Below, in pieces: positions 17,721 to 26,125 of a DNA stretch of 64,000 bases (position 1 is its first letter; each line of letters begins with the position of its first letter). Source of the stretch: Candidatus Formimonas warabiya (GTDB lineage Bacteria > Bacillota > Dehalobacteriia > Dehalobacteriales > Dehalobacteriaceae); assembly GCF_002777255.1 (NCBI RefSeq), contig NZ_CP017634.1:4972903-5036902 (forward strand), in the 5' to 3' direction. The notes below the pieces were generated by a model, which saw only the letters and a list, made by a program, of their open reading frames with translations, was not told the DNA's origin and did not search any database. The translations under genes and the position numbers were made by a program.

Positions 17721-18776
17721 ATGTTGAAGAAGAAAATTTTGGTGGTTTTCTCAATCCTTGCACTTGCTGCATTATTTATGGCAGGCTGTGGCGGTAATTC
17801 TGCGCCTGCTGAAAACGGCACAGACGACCAAACCCAAGCAGAAGGAAATTTCTACCAGGGTAAGGAACTGCACATTGTGGTACCGCATGGTGCGGGCGGC
17901 GGCTATGATACCTATGCCAGACTGGTTCAGCCATACCTGGAGAAAAACCTGGACGCTACGATCGTGATTGATAACGTTACCGGCGCCGGCGGCAACGTAG
18001 GAAGAAACCAGGTTTGGGCTGCACAGCCGGATGGGCTGACGATTGGATTTACCAGCGGCACGGCAATGGTTTACAGTCAATTGTCTAAAAGTGAAGGGGT
18101 CCAATATGATGTAAACAAAGTAACTTGGTTACCTCGTCTCTATGGGGAGCCTTCCGTACTGGTTGTTCCTGCCAAAGGAAAATACCAGAGTATTCAGGAT
18201 GTCATGGCGGCTAAGGATCCTGTTAGTTTTGCCGTATCCGGCGTGGGTGACGACGACTTCTTTGCTCTAGGTATTGAAGCCAAAGCATTGGGATTTGATG
18301 TTTTACCTGTTACGGGATATGACGGCACGAAAGAGGGTTCCCTGGCAGTCGTGCGTGGTGAAGTTGACTTATTCCAGACCTCTCTAAGCACCATGCTTCC
18401 GATGATTAAATCGGGTGACGTAAAACCGATTATGGTTGTTTACGACAAAGAAGTACCGGAGCTTCCCGGGGTTCCTACCGCAATAAGTCTGGCCCAAGGA
18501 GAGGGTGCAGATATGATCCAGACGGCGATCAACTTAATTAAGGTAAGCCGGGTCTATTTTGCTCCTCCCGATTTCCCGGCAGACCGGATCAAGGATCTTG
18601 AAGCAGGTATTGAAAAATCACTGCAGGATCCCGAACTGGTCCAAAAAATGAAGGATTCGGAAAAACCGGTTGAATATCTAAGCAGCGCAGACGTTAAGCA
18701 GCTTATTACCGATAGTATGGCCGCGGGAGATAGTATTGCTCCTATTCTGCAGGAAATTCTGAAAAAAGCTGAATAA
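17721..18776 (+). CDS. TTT extracellular substrate-binding lipoprotein (TctC family)
   Basis: Solute-binding partner of the second TTT, 351 residues. The N-terminus MLKKKILVVFSILALAAL ends in the lipobox LFMAGCGG. The mature domain has VVPHGAGGGYDTYARLVQPY and VTGAGGNVGRNQVWAAQPDG, the two carboxylate-binding loops typical of TctC. Start ATG 17721 follows AAAAGGAGGAG. A second unused ribosome-binding-like sequence (AAGGAGGTG, 17641) lies upstream in the 91-base gap. A hairpin terminator follows. Confidence 0.93.
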   Translation: MLKKKILVVFSILALAALFMAGCGGNSAPAENGTDDQTQAEGNFYQGKELHIVVPHGAGGGYDTYARLVQPYLEKNLDATIVIDNVTGAGGNVGRNQVWAAQPDGLTIGFTSGTAMVYSQLSKSEGVQYDVNKVTWLPRLYGEPSVLVVPAKGKYQSIQDVMAAKDPVSFAVSGVGDDDFFALGIEAKALGFDVLPVTGYDGTKEGSLAVVRGEVDLFQTSLSTMLPMIKSGDVKPIMVVYDKEVPELPGVPTAISLAQGEGADMIQTAINLIKVSRVYFAPPDFPADRIKDLEAGIEKSLQDPELVQKMKDSEKPVEYLSSADVKQLITDSMAAGDSIAPILQEILKKAE

Positions 18777-18789
18777 TTTTTATTCCCTA

Positions 18790-18838
18790 TTCCAGGAGTC
18801 GGCATTTTTCATGCTGATTCCTGGAATCACTTTCTTCC
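18790..18838 (+). terminator. Hairpin terminator after the second tctC
   Basis: TTCCAGGA (18790-18797) pairs with TCCTGGAA (18819-18826) with partly paired inner arms (GCAT/ATGC); followed by pyrimidine-rich TCACTTTCTTCC. Confidence 0.65.
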
Positions 18839-18943
18839 TACCTGAGTTATTTATCATGGAGGATTTATTTGAAAAGTGTTAAGCATGAAGAAAATAAAAA
18901 TAAAATAAAGATAGAATAAAGAAACAGAATGGAGGGGTTAGGC

Positions 18944-20002
18944 TTGACATTGTTATTATCCAATGAAGATGTAGAAAAAGTCATTACAATGTCGGAGACA
19001 ATTGAAGCTTTGGAAGCAGCCTATCTGGAGATGGCCGACCAAAAAGCTTTATCACGACCCCGTTCGGATATTCTGATGGCGGGAGGGCAGCAAGGTCAGG
19101 ATGTCTATGGATTCAAAAGCATGGAAGGGGCTTTGCTGAAAGAAGGCGTTGTAGCCCTCCGCTTTAATTCTGATATTATTCGCTGGCCGGAAAGGGCCGG
19201 TGTGGTGATTAGAGAGAAAGTGCCTTCCTTACCTGGCGGACGCTGGCTCGGTTTGATCCAGCTTTTTAGCGCCGTGACAGGAGAATTGCTGGCGATGATC
19301 TCGGATGGTGTGATCCAGCGTTTTAGAGTGGGCGGTACCAGCGCCCTGGGCGCCCGTTATTTGGCCCGTGAGGAAGCGGCAACCGTCGGACTTGTGGGAA
19401 GCGGCTGGCAGGCAGGAGCCCAAGCCATGGGGTTGTGCGCTGTCCGGCCGGTGCGCAAAATCCGGGTTTACAGTCCCAATTCGGAACACCGGCAAAGTTT
19501 TGCCGCAGAGTGGTCAAAAAGGTTGGGCATTGGGGTGCAGGCGGTACCGACAGTCGAGGAAGCGGTGAAGGATAGCGATATTGTGTGTCTGACCACCAAT
19601 GCGGTAGAGCCTGTCCTGAACGCCGGGCTGGTGAAACCGGGTCAACATGTTTCCGCCATTAAGCGGGGAGAAATCGGTGATGACATTTTAATGCGGAGCG
19701 ATGTTTTGGTGCTTCATACCCAAGAAGGAAAGCCTAAGCATTATTTTGTGGGCGGACTGGAAGTTTCCGGCCTTAACAAAGCTTATCGCCCCATGCCTCG
19801 GGAGGCTGATGGGGATATCACGGCTTTAGTGCAGGGCCGGGTAAAAAGAAAGGACCAGGCCCAGATCACCTGTTTTCTGAATAACATGGGACTTGGTTTA
19901 CAATTTGCGGCGGTGGCCCACCTGGTGTATCAAAAGGCACAGGCAGCGGGGTTAGGCAGAATATTACCCACGGAGTGGTTCACCGAAGATGTCCATCCGT
20001 AA
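18944..20002 (+). CDS. Ornithine cyclodeaminase / mu-crystallin family protein
   Basis: NAD(P)-dependent enzyme of the OCD/mu-crystallin family, whose members include ornithine cyclodeaminase, alanine dehydrogenase and ketimine reductases. The nucleotide site is VGLVGSGWQAGAQAM at about residues 145-160; VGGTSALGARYLA precedes it as in the family; KPGQHVSAIKRGEIGDDIL is the substrate-loop region. TTG 18944 is chosen because GGAGGGG is 6 bases upstream; ATG 18929 is inside that site. 352 residues. It stands alone between two terminators. A role in reducing an imino acid or deaminating an amino acid is possible; the exact reaction is unknown. Confidence 0.85.
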   Translation: MTLLLSNEDVEKVITMSETIEALEAAYLEMADQKALSRPRSDILMAGGQQGQDVYGFKSMEGALLKEGVVALRFNSDIIRWPERAGVVIREKVPSLPGGRWLGLIQLFSAVTGELLAMISDGVIQRFRVGGTSALGARYLAREEAATVGLVGSGWQAGAQAMGLCAVRPVRKIRVYSPNSEHRQSFAAEWSKRLGIGVQAVPTVEEAVKDSDIVCLTTNAVEPVLNAGLVKPGQHVSAIKRGEIGDDILMRSDVLVLHTQEGKPKHYFVGGLEVSGLNKAYRPMPREADGDITALVQGRVKRKDQAQITCFLNNMGLGLQFAAVAHLVYQKAQAAGLGRILPTEWFTEDVHP

Positions 20003-20119
20003 ACTTGGGAAACCTCATGGAAAAGAGGCACTATTATCAGCAGGTTAACAAGGAAAGACTTTTCAGTTGGTGTATGAAGTGAAATAGTGCTTTGCATAGA
20101 AAGGGCTTGTTTGATCGAA

Positions 20120-20150
20120 AAAAAGGTGGATGAAAGGATCTGCCTTTTTC
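20120..20150 (+). terminator. Hairpin terminator after the OCD-family gene
   Basis: AAAAAGGTGGAT (20120-20131) pairs, with two G-U pairs, to ATCTGCCTTTTT (20138-20149) across a 6-base loop; the 3' arm provides the T-run. Confidence 0.7.
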
Positions 20151-20274
20151 TATAGGTTCTCCTGGAAATTTTAGCAAAACATTTATTTCGCTGGCTTCCA
20201 TGATTCAGGAAGGAATATTTAGAAACTTGCTTCCATTACGGCAGGAATATGACCACATAGAAAGGACGTTTTCG

Positions 20275-21246
20275 ATGGAGGGTCTGGGACAATTACAGGC
20301 GCGCATACAGGAAGTGCAAAATGCAGTAGGCAAGGTGATCATGGGCAAACCGGAAGCAGTAGAATTGTTATTGGCAGCACTGCTGTCAGGCGGGCATGTC
20401 TTGATTGAGGATCTGCCCGGTACAGGCAAAACGACTTTAGCCAAAGCTTTAGCCCGATGTTTGGATTGTTCCTTTCAACGGATTCAATTTACCCCGGATT
20501 TGATGCCGGCAGATGTCACCGGGTATAATTATTTTGATCAAAAAGATGAAATATTTCGCTTCCGGGAAGGACCCGTGATCAGCAATATCGTCCTGGCGGA
20601 CGAAATCAACCGGGCTATCCCCCGCACCCAGTCAAGCCTTTTAGAGTGTATGGGTGAGGGCCAGGTAACAATTGATGGGGTAACCAGAGTGCTCCCCCGT
20701 CCCTTTATCGTTTTGGCTACCCAAAACCCCATTGAGCAGGAAGGGACCTTTCCTTTGCCGGAGGCTCAGTTAGACCGGTTTTTGTTTTGTTTGCATATCG
20801 GCTATCCCAGCTCAGCAGAGGAGAAATCCATGCTGCATGCCTATAGCAGTAAGGAACCGATCCATGCTTTAAGGCCCCTGTTGACTCCGGTAGAACTGGA
20901 AGGTTTCAAGAAATTGTGCACCCAGATTAAGGTGGAACAATCTCTGCAAGATTATTTGATTGATATTTGCCGTGCCACTAGGACCCATAAAGCGGTAGCC
21001 GTAGGGGCCAGTCCCCGGGCCAGTCTGGGATTTTTCTATGCATCCCGGGCCTTAGCGGCTCTCCGGGGCCGGGATTACGTAACTCCGGACGACATCAAAT
21101 ACCTGGGGGAAACGGTTTTGACCCACCGTTTAATTCTCAAGCCTAGGGAAAGAATGGGGGGCTTAACCGGAGCGCATATCGTCCAGGAAATTTTAGAAAC
21201 GATTCCGGTACCGGTGTTTGGGGAGGAAAACGGTCATGCCGAATAG
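20275..21246 (+). CDS. MoxR-family AAA+ ATPase
   Basis: Chaperone-like ATPase usually paired with DUF58 and membrane partners. Walker A is EDLPGTGKTTLAKAL, Walker B VLADEINRAIPRTQSSLLECM, sensor region ATQNPIEQEGTFPLPEAQLD and a lid domain with GASPRASLGFFYASRALA. 323 residues. ATG 20275 is preferred because AAAGGA lies 9 bases before it; the open frame extends to an ATG at 20200 lacking a ribosome-binding site. Its end overlaps the DUF58 gene, so the three following genes form one operon. Target complex unknown. Confidence 0.92.
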   Translation: MEGLGQLQARIQEVQNAVGKVIMGKPEAVELLLAALLSGGHVLIEDLPGTGKTTLAKALARCLDCSFQRIQFTPDLMPADVTGYNYFDQKDEIFRFREGPVISNIVLADEINRAIPRTQSSLLECMGEGQVTIDGVTRVLPRPFIVLATQNPIEQEGTFPLPEAQLDRFLFCLHIGYPSSAEEKSMLHAYSSKEPIHALRPLLTPVELEGFKKLCTQIKVEQSLQDYLIDICRATRTHKAVAVGASPRASLGFFYASRALAALRGRDYVTPDDIKYLGETVLTHRLILKPRERMGGLTGAHIVQEILETIPVPVFGEENGHAE

Positions 21247-22561
21247 TGCCCGGGTGCACCCCTATCATGGTTATGTGATTTTTAGCGACCGGGGACTGTG
21301 GGGATTAATAACCCTGATCCTGATCGCGGTATATTGGCGCTATTACCCGCTGGCCATACTGGTTACCCTTGTGGCCCTTGTCTGGCTCTTAAGCCGTGTG
21401 TGGGCTAAATTTGCCCTGGAGGGTGTGATATTTGGGGAAACGGCCACCATCGGGGAGGTTTTTCCCCACACTCCTGTGAAAGTAGAAATATCGGTAGGAA
21501 ATAAAAGTCCTTTGCCTGTACCCTGGCTGGAGCTGGAGCAGGCCCCATCCAAGGAAGGGGGCAAAGTGGAAGAAGGAAGTCCTTATCAACTGGAAGAAGA
21601 TGGCCGGCGGGTATGCCGTCTGGGGTGGATTTTCCGGCATCAAAACTATACCTGCGCATATGTGATCAGTTTTAAACGCAGGGGGTATTTCCGTTTTGGG
21701 ACAGCCCGGCTCAAGAGTGGGGACCCTTTTGCCTTCTTTGCCCGGGAAAGGGCGGTAAAAAAAATTCCTGAGCTCATTGTCTATCCCCACCTGCTGCCTG
21801 CCGACCGGTTTGAGCTTCAGCGCAGAGACCCCCTGGGGGAAAAAGCCGATCTCAACTTTCTCTTCACAGATCCTTTACTGGTGACAGGAATTCGTGATTA
21901 TCAAGAGACAGATCCGCTCCGGCGCGTAAATTGGAAAGCCAGCGCCCGCTTTCACTCCCTAAAATCAAATATCTGGGAAGGAAAGGCGGCCCACCGGAGC
22001 TGTATTTTTCTGGAGACAGCCAGCCTGGCGGCCCGGCCCTGGTCCCCGGAAAAGGCGGAATTTGCCTGGGAAATATTACTGAGTTCGGCGGCTACCATCG
22101 CAGAAGGGATGACAGAGAAAAATCAGGAGTGGGGTTTTCTTACGGATGTGCTGCTTCAGCCGGAAAATCCGCAGCCTTATTTCATGGCGCCGGCATCCGG
22201 CAATCAAAGGGGCCGTTTTTTTCAACTTCTTTCTCTGCTTGCCTGTTTGGAAAGCGGGTGCACTAGAATAAAGCCGGACCAGGTGTTCCAGGCGGTAAGC
22301 ATTCCCCCCGGGGTCACCTTAATTATTCTTTCCGCAGCGTCCGGCTGTGAACTTCATGAGAGCTTGCAAACGGTTGCCCAGCGGCACAAAGTAATTTGGA
22401 TGCAGTTGGAACCGGAAAGGGAATATGAAGGAGTCTGGGAGCAAATCTCATTGATACCGGGCTGGGAAAAAGACGCCTCTCTAAAAGAGTTCCTGGGCTT
22501 AACTCCGGTGGACGAAGCGCCGGAAAGTGGGCCCAAAGGTAAAAGGGGAAATGAAATATGA
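21236..22561 (+). CDS. DUF58 domain protein, membrane-anchored
   Basis: Partner of the MoxR ATPase. Two membrane helices near the N-terminus (about residues 15-55) are followed by a Ig-like stretch and the DUF58 core with TGIRDYQETDPLRRVNWKAS, the signature R-x-x-x-W-K-A segment, and then a von Willebrand A-like fold without a clear complete MIDAS motif. 441 residues. ATG 21236 is preceded by GGGGAGG; overlap with moxR is 11 bases and with the next gene 4 bases. MoxR-DUF58 pairs are proposed to act in cell-envelope assembly or stress; the specific role here is unknown. Confidence 0.88.
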   Translation: MPNSARVHPYHGYVIFSDRGLWGLITLILIAVYWRYYPLAILVTLVALVWLLSRVWAKFALEGVIFGETATIGEVFPHTPVKVEISVGNKSPLPVPWLELEQAPSKEGGKVEEGSPYQLEEDGRRVCRLGWIFRHQNYTCAYVISFKRRGYFRFGTARLKSGDPFAFFARERAVKKIPELIVYPHLLPADRFELQRRDPLGEKADLNFLFTDPLLVTGIRDYQETDPLRRVNWKASARFHSLKSNIWEGKAAHRSCIFLETASLAARPWSPEKAEFAWEILLSSAATIAEGMTEKNQEWGFLTDVLLQPENPQPYFMAPASGNQRGRFFQLLSLLACLESGCTRIKPDQVFQAVSIPPGVTLIILSAASGCELHESLQTVAQRHKVIWMQLEPEREYEGVWEQISLIPGWEKDASLKEFLGLTPVDEAPESGPKGKRGNEI

Positions 22562-23880
22562 CCGCCCTATTAGAGGGAGTACAAATTGTTTGTTTGATTT
22601 ATCCCTTGGCAGCGGCCCTAAATCCCGGGTTTGGACTGGGGAGTGCCATGATTCCCTGGTGGCTCTGGGGAATCACCATCGCTTTGGCCCACATGGGCAA
22701 CAGGTGCTTTCTGCGCCGGGCCAGGAGTATGCTGGGGCTGATCCTGTTTAACATCTTCCTGGGGCTGCTGGGTGGCGCTTTACCGGTAGTCGTTTTACAG
22801 ATGCTTACTGCTGCCCGGTGGTGGCCGGGCGCATGCCCCGGGATCGTGGAAATAGCCCTGCTGTGGCCCCTTTGTGTTTACCTGCTCATGGAACCGCTGT
22901 CTTCAAGGGACCGGGTCCGGTTTTTAGAAATCGGGCTGGGCATCATGACGCTGCTGGTCATGGCGCAGCAGCATTTTTCCCTGGAGATCCCCTTCTTTTG
23001 GCTGGGGGCAGGCGGTTTTGTATTCATGGGATTACTTCGTGAGGCCTTAGCCCATTCCGAAGGATTTCCTTCCCGGCTAAATTTTAGCCGGTGGAGCGCC
23101 GGGTTCCCCCTTTTGCTCAGTGGTTTCTTTATGGCAGCAGGCCTCTTTTTAGGGTGGCTTGTGGCGACGGATCGATTCACCCACCTTTTGGATAAAGTGA
23201 TCCAGGCCTGCGTCCAACTATTGGGCCTGATCGCCCGCTTTTTCCAGATCACCGGGTTAGACAGAACTGTTGAACCAACAAAAAGCCTGCCCAAAATATC
23301 CGGGAGTGGTTCCGCTGGGGCCTATTCCGCTTTTGGGGATAGCGCTCCCTTATGGTTCATGATCATTCTCTGGACAATTCTGGGCATCCTGCTCATCCTG
23401 ATCTTGATCCAGGCTGTAGTCGGCTTACGGAGAATCCTCCGGGTCCTTCTGGATTTGAAACAGTCTCTTCCCCACGATCAAAAAGAGGGTGTTACCTTTC
23501 GTTTTCATGGGAAGAGGCTTAAGGAACAGCTGGCCCGTATCTTAAAATGGTTTTTTCACCGGGTCAAAGAACTTGTACGAGAATGGTTACCCCTTCCTCC
23601 CCGGGGTGTGAAAGATTTATATTATTTCTTTCTCAGATGGGGGCGGCGAAATGGTGTGCGCAGGGCTGTAGGAGAAACACCCCAGGAGTACCTGGACCGG
23701 CTATGTCCTCTGCTCAAAAAGAAATATCCTCAAATGGCGGATTCCCTTGCGGATTTAACGGCAGTTTTTTATCTGGAACGTTATAAAGAAGCCGGTCAGC
23801 CCTTTTCCCAGGAAAAAATTAATTTTGTCCTCAGGAGCTTAAAAGTGGTAAAATTAGACCAGGGAAAGAAAATGAATTAA
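22558..23880 (+). CDS. Polytopic membrane protein with C-terminal DUF4129 domain
   Basis: Third gene of the MoxR operon, 440 residues. About seven to eight membrane helices in the first 230 residues, another near residue 265-290, then a cytoplasmic C-terminal part with RRAVGETPQEYLDRLCPLL and DLTAVFYLERYKEAGQPFS, which fits DUF4129. In many bacteria the third member is a transglutaminase-core protein with this C-terminal domain; here no Cys-His-Asp transglutaminase core is visible, so the enzyme half is absent. Joined to DUF58 by an ATGA overlap. Confidence 0.75.
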   Translation: MTALLEGVQIVCLIYPLAAALNPGFGLGSAMIPWWLWGITIALAHMGNRCFLRRARSMLGLILFNIFLGLLGGALPVVVLQMLTAARWWPGACPGIVEIALLWPLCVYLLMEPLSSRDRVRFLEIGLGIMTLLVMAQQHFSLEIPFFWLGAGGFVFMGLLREALAHSEGFPSRLNFSRWSAGFPLLLSGFFMAAGLFLGWLVATDRFTHLLDKVIQACVQLLGLIARFFQITGLDRTVEPTKSLPKISGSGSAGAYSAFGDSAPLWFMIILWTILGILLILILIQAVVGLRRILRVLLDLKQSLPHDQKEGVTFRFHGKRLKEQLARILKWFFHRVKELVREWLPLPPRGVKDLYYFFLRWGRRNGVRRAVGETPQEYLDRLCPLLKKKYPQMADSLADLTAVFYLERYKEAGQPFSQEKINFVLRSLKVVKLDQGKKMN

Positions 23881-23947
23881 TCCGGCGAAAAAATTTATAT
23901 TTTTTGCATGAAAGAGAAGGGAAAAGAAATTTTTTAGAGAATAAATA

Positions 23948-23965
23948 TTGTATCCAAGGATACAA
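23948..23965. promoter_or_regulatory. Shared GTATAC operator upstream of ubiD
   Basis: TTGTATCCAAGGATACAA is a perfect palindrome with 8-base arms and centre AA. It ends 25 bases before the UbiD start codon at 23991, the same arrangement as before grdE2 and icd. An in-frame upstream ATG at 23904 would run through it and is rejected as start. Confidence 0.75.
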
Positions 23966-23990
23966 CAAATTTTACGATGGAGGTAGATCG

Positions 23991-25436
23991 ATGATTAGAG
24001 ATTTAAGAGATTGGTTGGAAGAAGTTAAAAAAATGAACGATTTGCAAGTGGTAGAGGGTGCCCACTGGGATAAGGAAATCGGGGGCATTATCGACCTCTA
24101 TCAAAGGAAAATGGGGCTGCCTGCATTGATGTTTGACAAGGTGCCCGGTTATCCTTCCGGTTACCGTGTTCTGGCCAATTCCTGCACTTCTTTGAAGAGG
24201 ATTGCTTTGTCCTTTGGTCTGCCGGAAAATACCAATGAACTTGATCTGGTGATGTTTTGGCGTAACTATTTGAAGGACTTCAAAAAGATTCCCCCCAGAC
24301 TGGTGGAAACCGGCACCATTATGGAGAATGTTTCCCAGGGAAAAGATGTGGATATTATGAAGTTTCCCACTCCTCTATTCCATGAATTGGACGGGGGCAG
24401 ATTTATTGGCACCGGGTGTATGGTCCTAATGAAAGACCCGGATACGGATTGGATTAATTATGGCGCCTACCGGGTGCAGATTTATGATGCCACCACGGCA
24501 TCCGTGATGATTTCCAAGGGGAAACAAGGCCATATCATTATGGACAAATACTTTAAGATGGGTAAACCTTGCCCGGTTGTAATAGTGGCGGGAATGGATC
24601 CCCTTTTGTTTATGATGTCCGGGATGGAAATACCTTATGGCGTAGGAGAATATGATGTATGCGGCGGGCTAAGAGGCGAAGCCGTTGATATCATTAGCGG
24701 CCCCGTTACCGGCCTTCCCATCCCTGCTGATGCGGAAATCGCTTTTGAAGGATTTATCCATCCGGATGATACCATCAAGGAAGGTCCTTTCGGAGAGTGG
24801 ACCGGCTATTACGCAAGCGGCGTGAGAAACCAGCCCGTGATTCGTGTGCAGAGCCTGCTGCACCGGAATGATCCTGTCATTCTCGCTGCTGTTCCTGCCG
24901 CTCCCCCTTGTGATGATACCTATTACAGAGGATTCTTGCGATGCGCCGCCATCTGGGATGAGGTGGAAAATGCCGGGATTCCGGGCGTTAAAGGAGTGTG
25001 GGCCCATGAAGCAGGGGGCGGCCGCATGTGGACGACCGTCGCCATTAAACAAATGTATGCAGGACATGCCAAGCAGGCCGGCCTGATTGCTTCTCAATGC
25101 CATGCCGGCGCATACGCAAACCGGTTTACCGTGGTCGTTGACGACGATATCAATCCGGCCGATATGGATCAGGTAGTATGGGCCATGTGCACCAGGACCG
25201 ATCCCAGGGAAGACGTGGAGATCCTCAGAGGGTGCTGGAGCACGGCCCTGGATCCTATGAGCTATCCCGACGACAAACACGTGATCAATTCGCGCTTGGT
25301 CATTGATGCCTGCCGGCCTTATCACAAGCTGGACAAATTCCCCAAAACCTGTGAGAGCAGTCCGGAACTGAAGGAAAAGCTGATCAAGAAATGGCCGGAA
25401 TTATTTCCCCCGGAAATACTGAAACAGATTCTTTAA
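23991..25436 (+). CDS. UbiD-family (de)carboxylase
   Basis: Prenylated-FMN-dependent reversible decarboxylase acting on aromatic, heteroaromatic or alpha,beta-unsaturated carboxylic acids. 481 residues; landmarks are DIMKFPTPLFHELDGGRFIG, MVLMKDPDTDWINYG with the cofactor-binding region, PIPADAEIAFEGFIHPDD containing the catalytic E-x-x-x-R/E area, and KEGPFGEWTGYYA. ATG 23991 follows GGAGGTAGATCG. It is directly followed by a UbiX-type flavin prenyltransferase, which supplies its cofactor. Its operator is shared with transport and reductase genes. The substrate is not readable; an imported carboxylate is likely. Confidence 0.92.
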   Translation: MIRDLRDWLEEVKKMNDLQVVEGAHWDKEIGGIIDLYQRKMGLPALMFDKVPGYPSGYRVLANSCTSLKRIALSFGLPENTNELDLVMFWRNYLKDFKKIPPRLVETGTIMENVSQGKDVDIMKFPTPLFHELDGGRFIGTGCMVLMKDPDTDWINYGAYRVQIYDATTASVMISKGKQGHIIMDKYFKMGKPCPVVIVAGMDPLLFMMSGMEIPYGVGEYDVCGGLRGEAVDIISGPVTGLPIPADAEIAFEGFIHPDDTIKEGPFGEWTGYYASGVRNQPVIRVQSLLHRNDPVILAAVPAAPPCDDTYYRGFLRCAAIWDEVENAGIPGVKGVWAHEAGGGRMWTTVAIKQMYAGHAKQAGLIASQCHAGAYANRFTVVVDDDINPADMDQVVWAMCTRTDPREDVEILRGCWSTALDPMSYPDDKHVINSRLVIDACRPYHKLDKFPKTCESSPELKEKLIKKWPELFPPEILKQIL

Positions 25437-25458
25437 ATTGGGAAAGGGGTTTGCCCGC

Positions 25459-26052
25459 ATGAAAATAGTGGTTGGCTTATCAGGGGCATCAGGGGCAATT
25501 TATGGCATCCGCATGCTGGAGGCCTGTAAGGCCTTAAGCATTGAGACCCATTTAGTGGTAAGTGCATGGGCGGAAGTGACGATTAAACAAGAAACCGAAT
25601 ACAGCCTGGACCAAGTTTATGGTTTGGCAAACTATGTTTACCCGAATCAAGATATGGGCGCAGCCATATCCAGCGGTTCTTTCCGTCATGACGGCATGGT
25701 GATTATCCCGGCCAGCATGAAGACAGTAGCCGCCCTGGCTCACGGCTTCACAGATAATTTAATTCACCGGGCCGCCGACGTGACCATGAAAGAAAAACGA
25801 AAATTGATCCTGGTGCCCCGGGAAACCCCTCTTCATGTGATTCACCTGCGTAACCTCCTCACCTTAGCGGAGGTGGGCACGGCGATTATACCGCCCATGC
25901 CGGCGCTCTACCAAAAGCCGGTTACCGTAGGTGAAATTGTCGATCATTTGGTGGCCCGTGTGTTGGACCAGTTGGGCGTAGAGCATAACATGATCCACCG
26001 GTGGACGGGGATACCCAATGCCCCTTCTCTCGGGCCCCGCGGGGAAGATTAA
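25459..26052 (+). CDS. ubiX: UbiX-family flavin prenyltransferase
   Basis: Makes the prenylated FMN cofactor needed by UbiD enzymes from dimethylallyl phosphate and reduced FMN. 197 residues. Motifs are VVGLSGASGAIYGIRMLEA (phosphate/FMN loop), IIPASMKTVAALAHGFTDN and LILVPRETPLHVIHLRNLL, all characteristic. ATG 25459 is preferred over TTG 25438 because of the preceding AAAGGGG. It lies 22 bases after ubiD and before a shared terminator, so it belongs to the ubiD transcript. Confidence 0.93.
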   Translation: MKIVVGLSGASGAIYGIRMLEACKALSIETHLVVSAWAEVTIKQETEYSLDQVYGLANYVYPNQDMGAAISSGSFRHDGMVIIPASMKTVAALAHGFTDNLIHRAADVTMKEKRKLILVPRETPLHVIHLRNLLTLAEVGTAIIPPMPALYQKPVTVGEIVDHLVARVLDQLGVEHNMIHRWTGIPNAPSLGPRGED

Positions 26053-26083
26053 GAGAAGGATCCTTAGAAAAGGTTAAAAAATT

Positions 26084-26125
26084 AGGGGCGGACCGAAAAT
26101 CCAATTTCGTTCCGCCCCTGTTTTT
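26084..26125. terminator. Bidirectional terminator between ubiX and trxB
   Basis: AGGGGCGGA (26084-26092) pairs with TCCGCCCCT (26111-26119), inner CGAAA/TTTCG stem, then GTTTTTC on the plus strand. Converging genes on both sides share it. Confidence 0.88.

Noticed and set aside
24669..25325. 218-codon open frame on the minus strand
   Set aside because: Lies wholly inside ubiD, whose sequence is strongly conserved; a codon-bias shadow.
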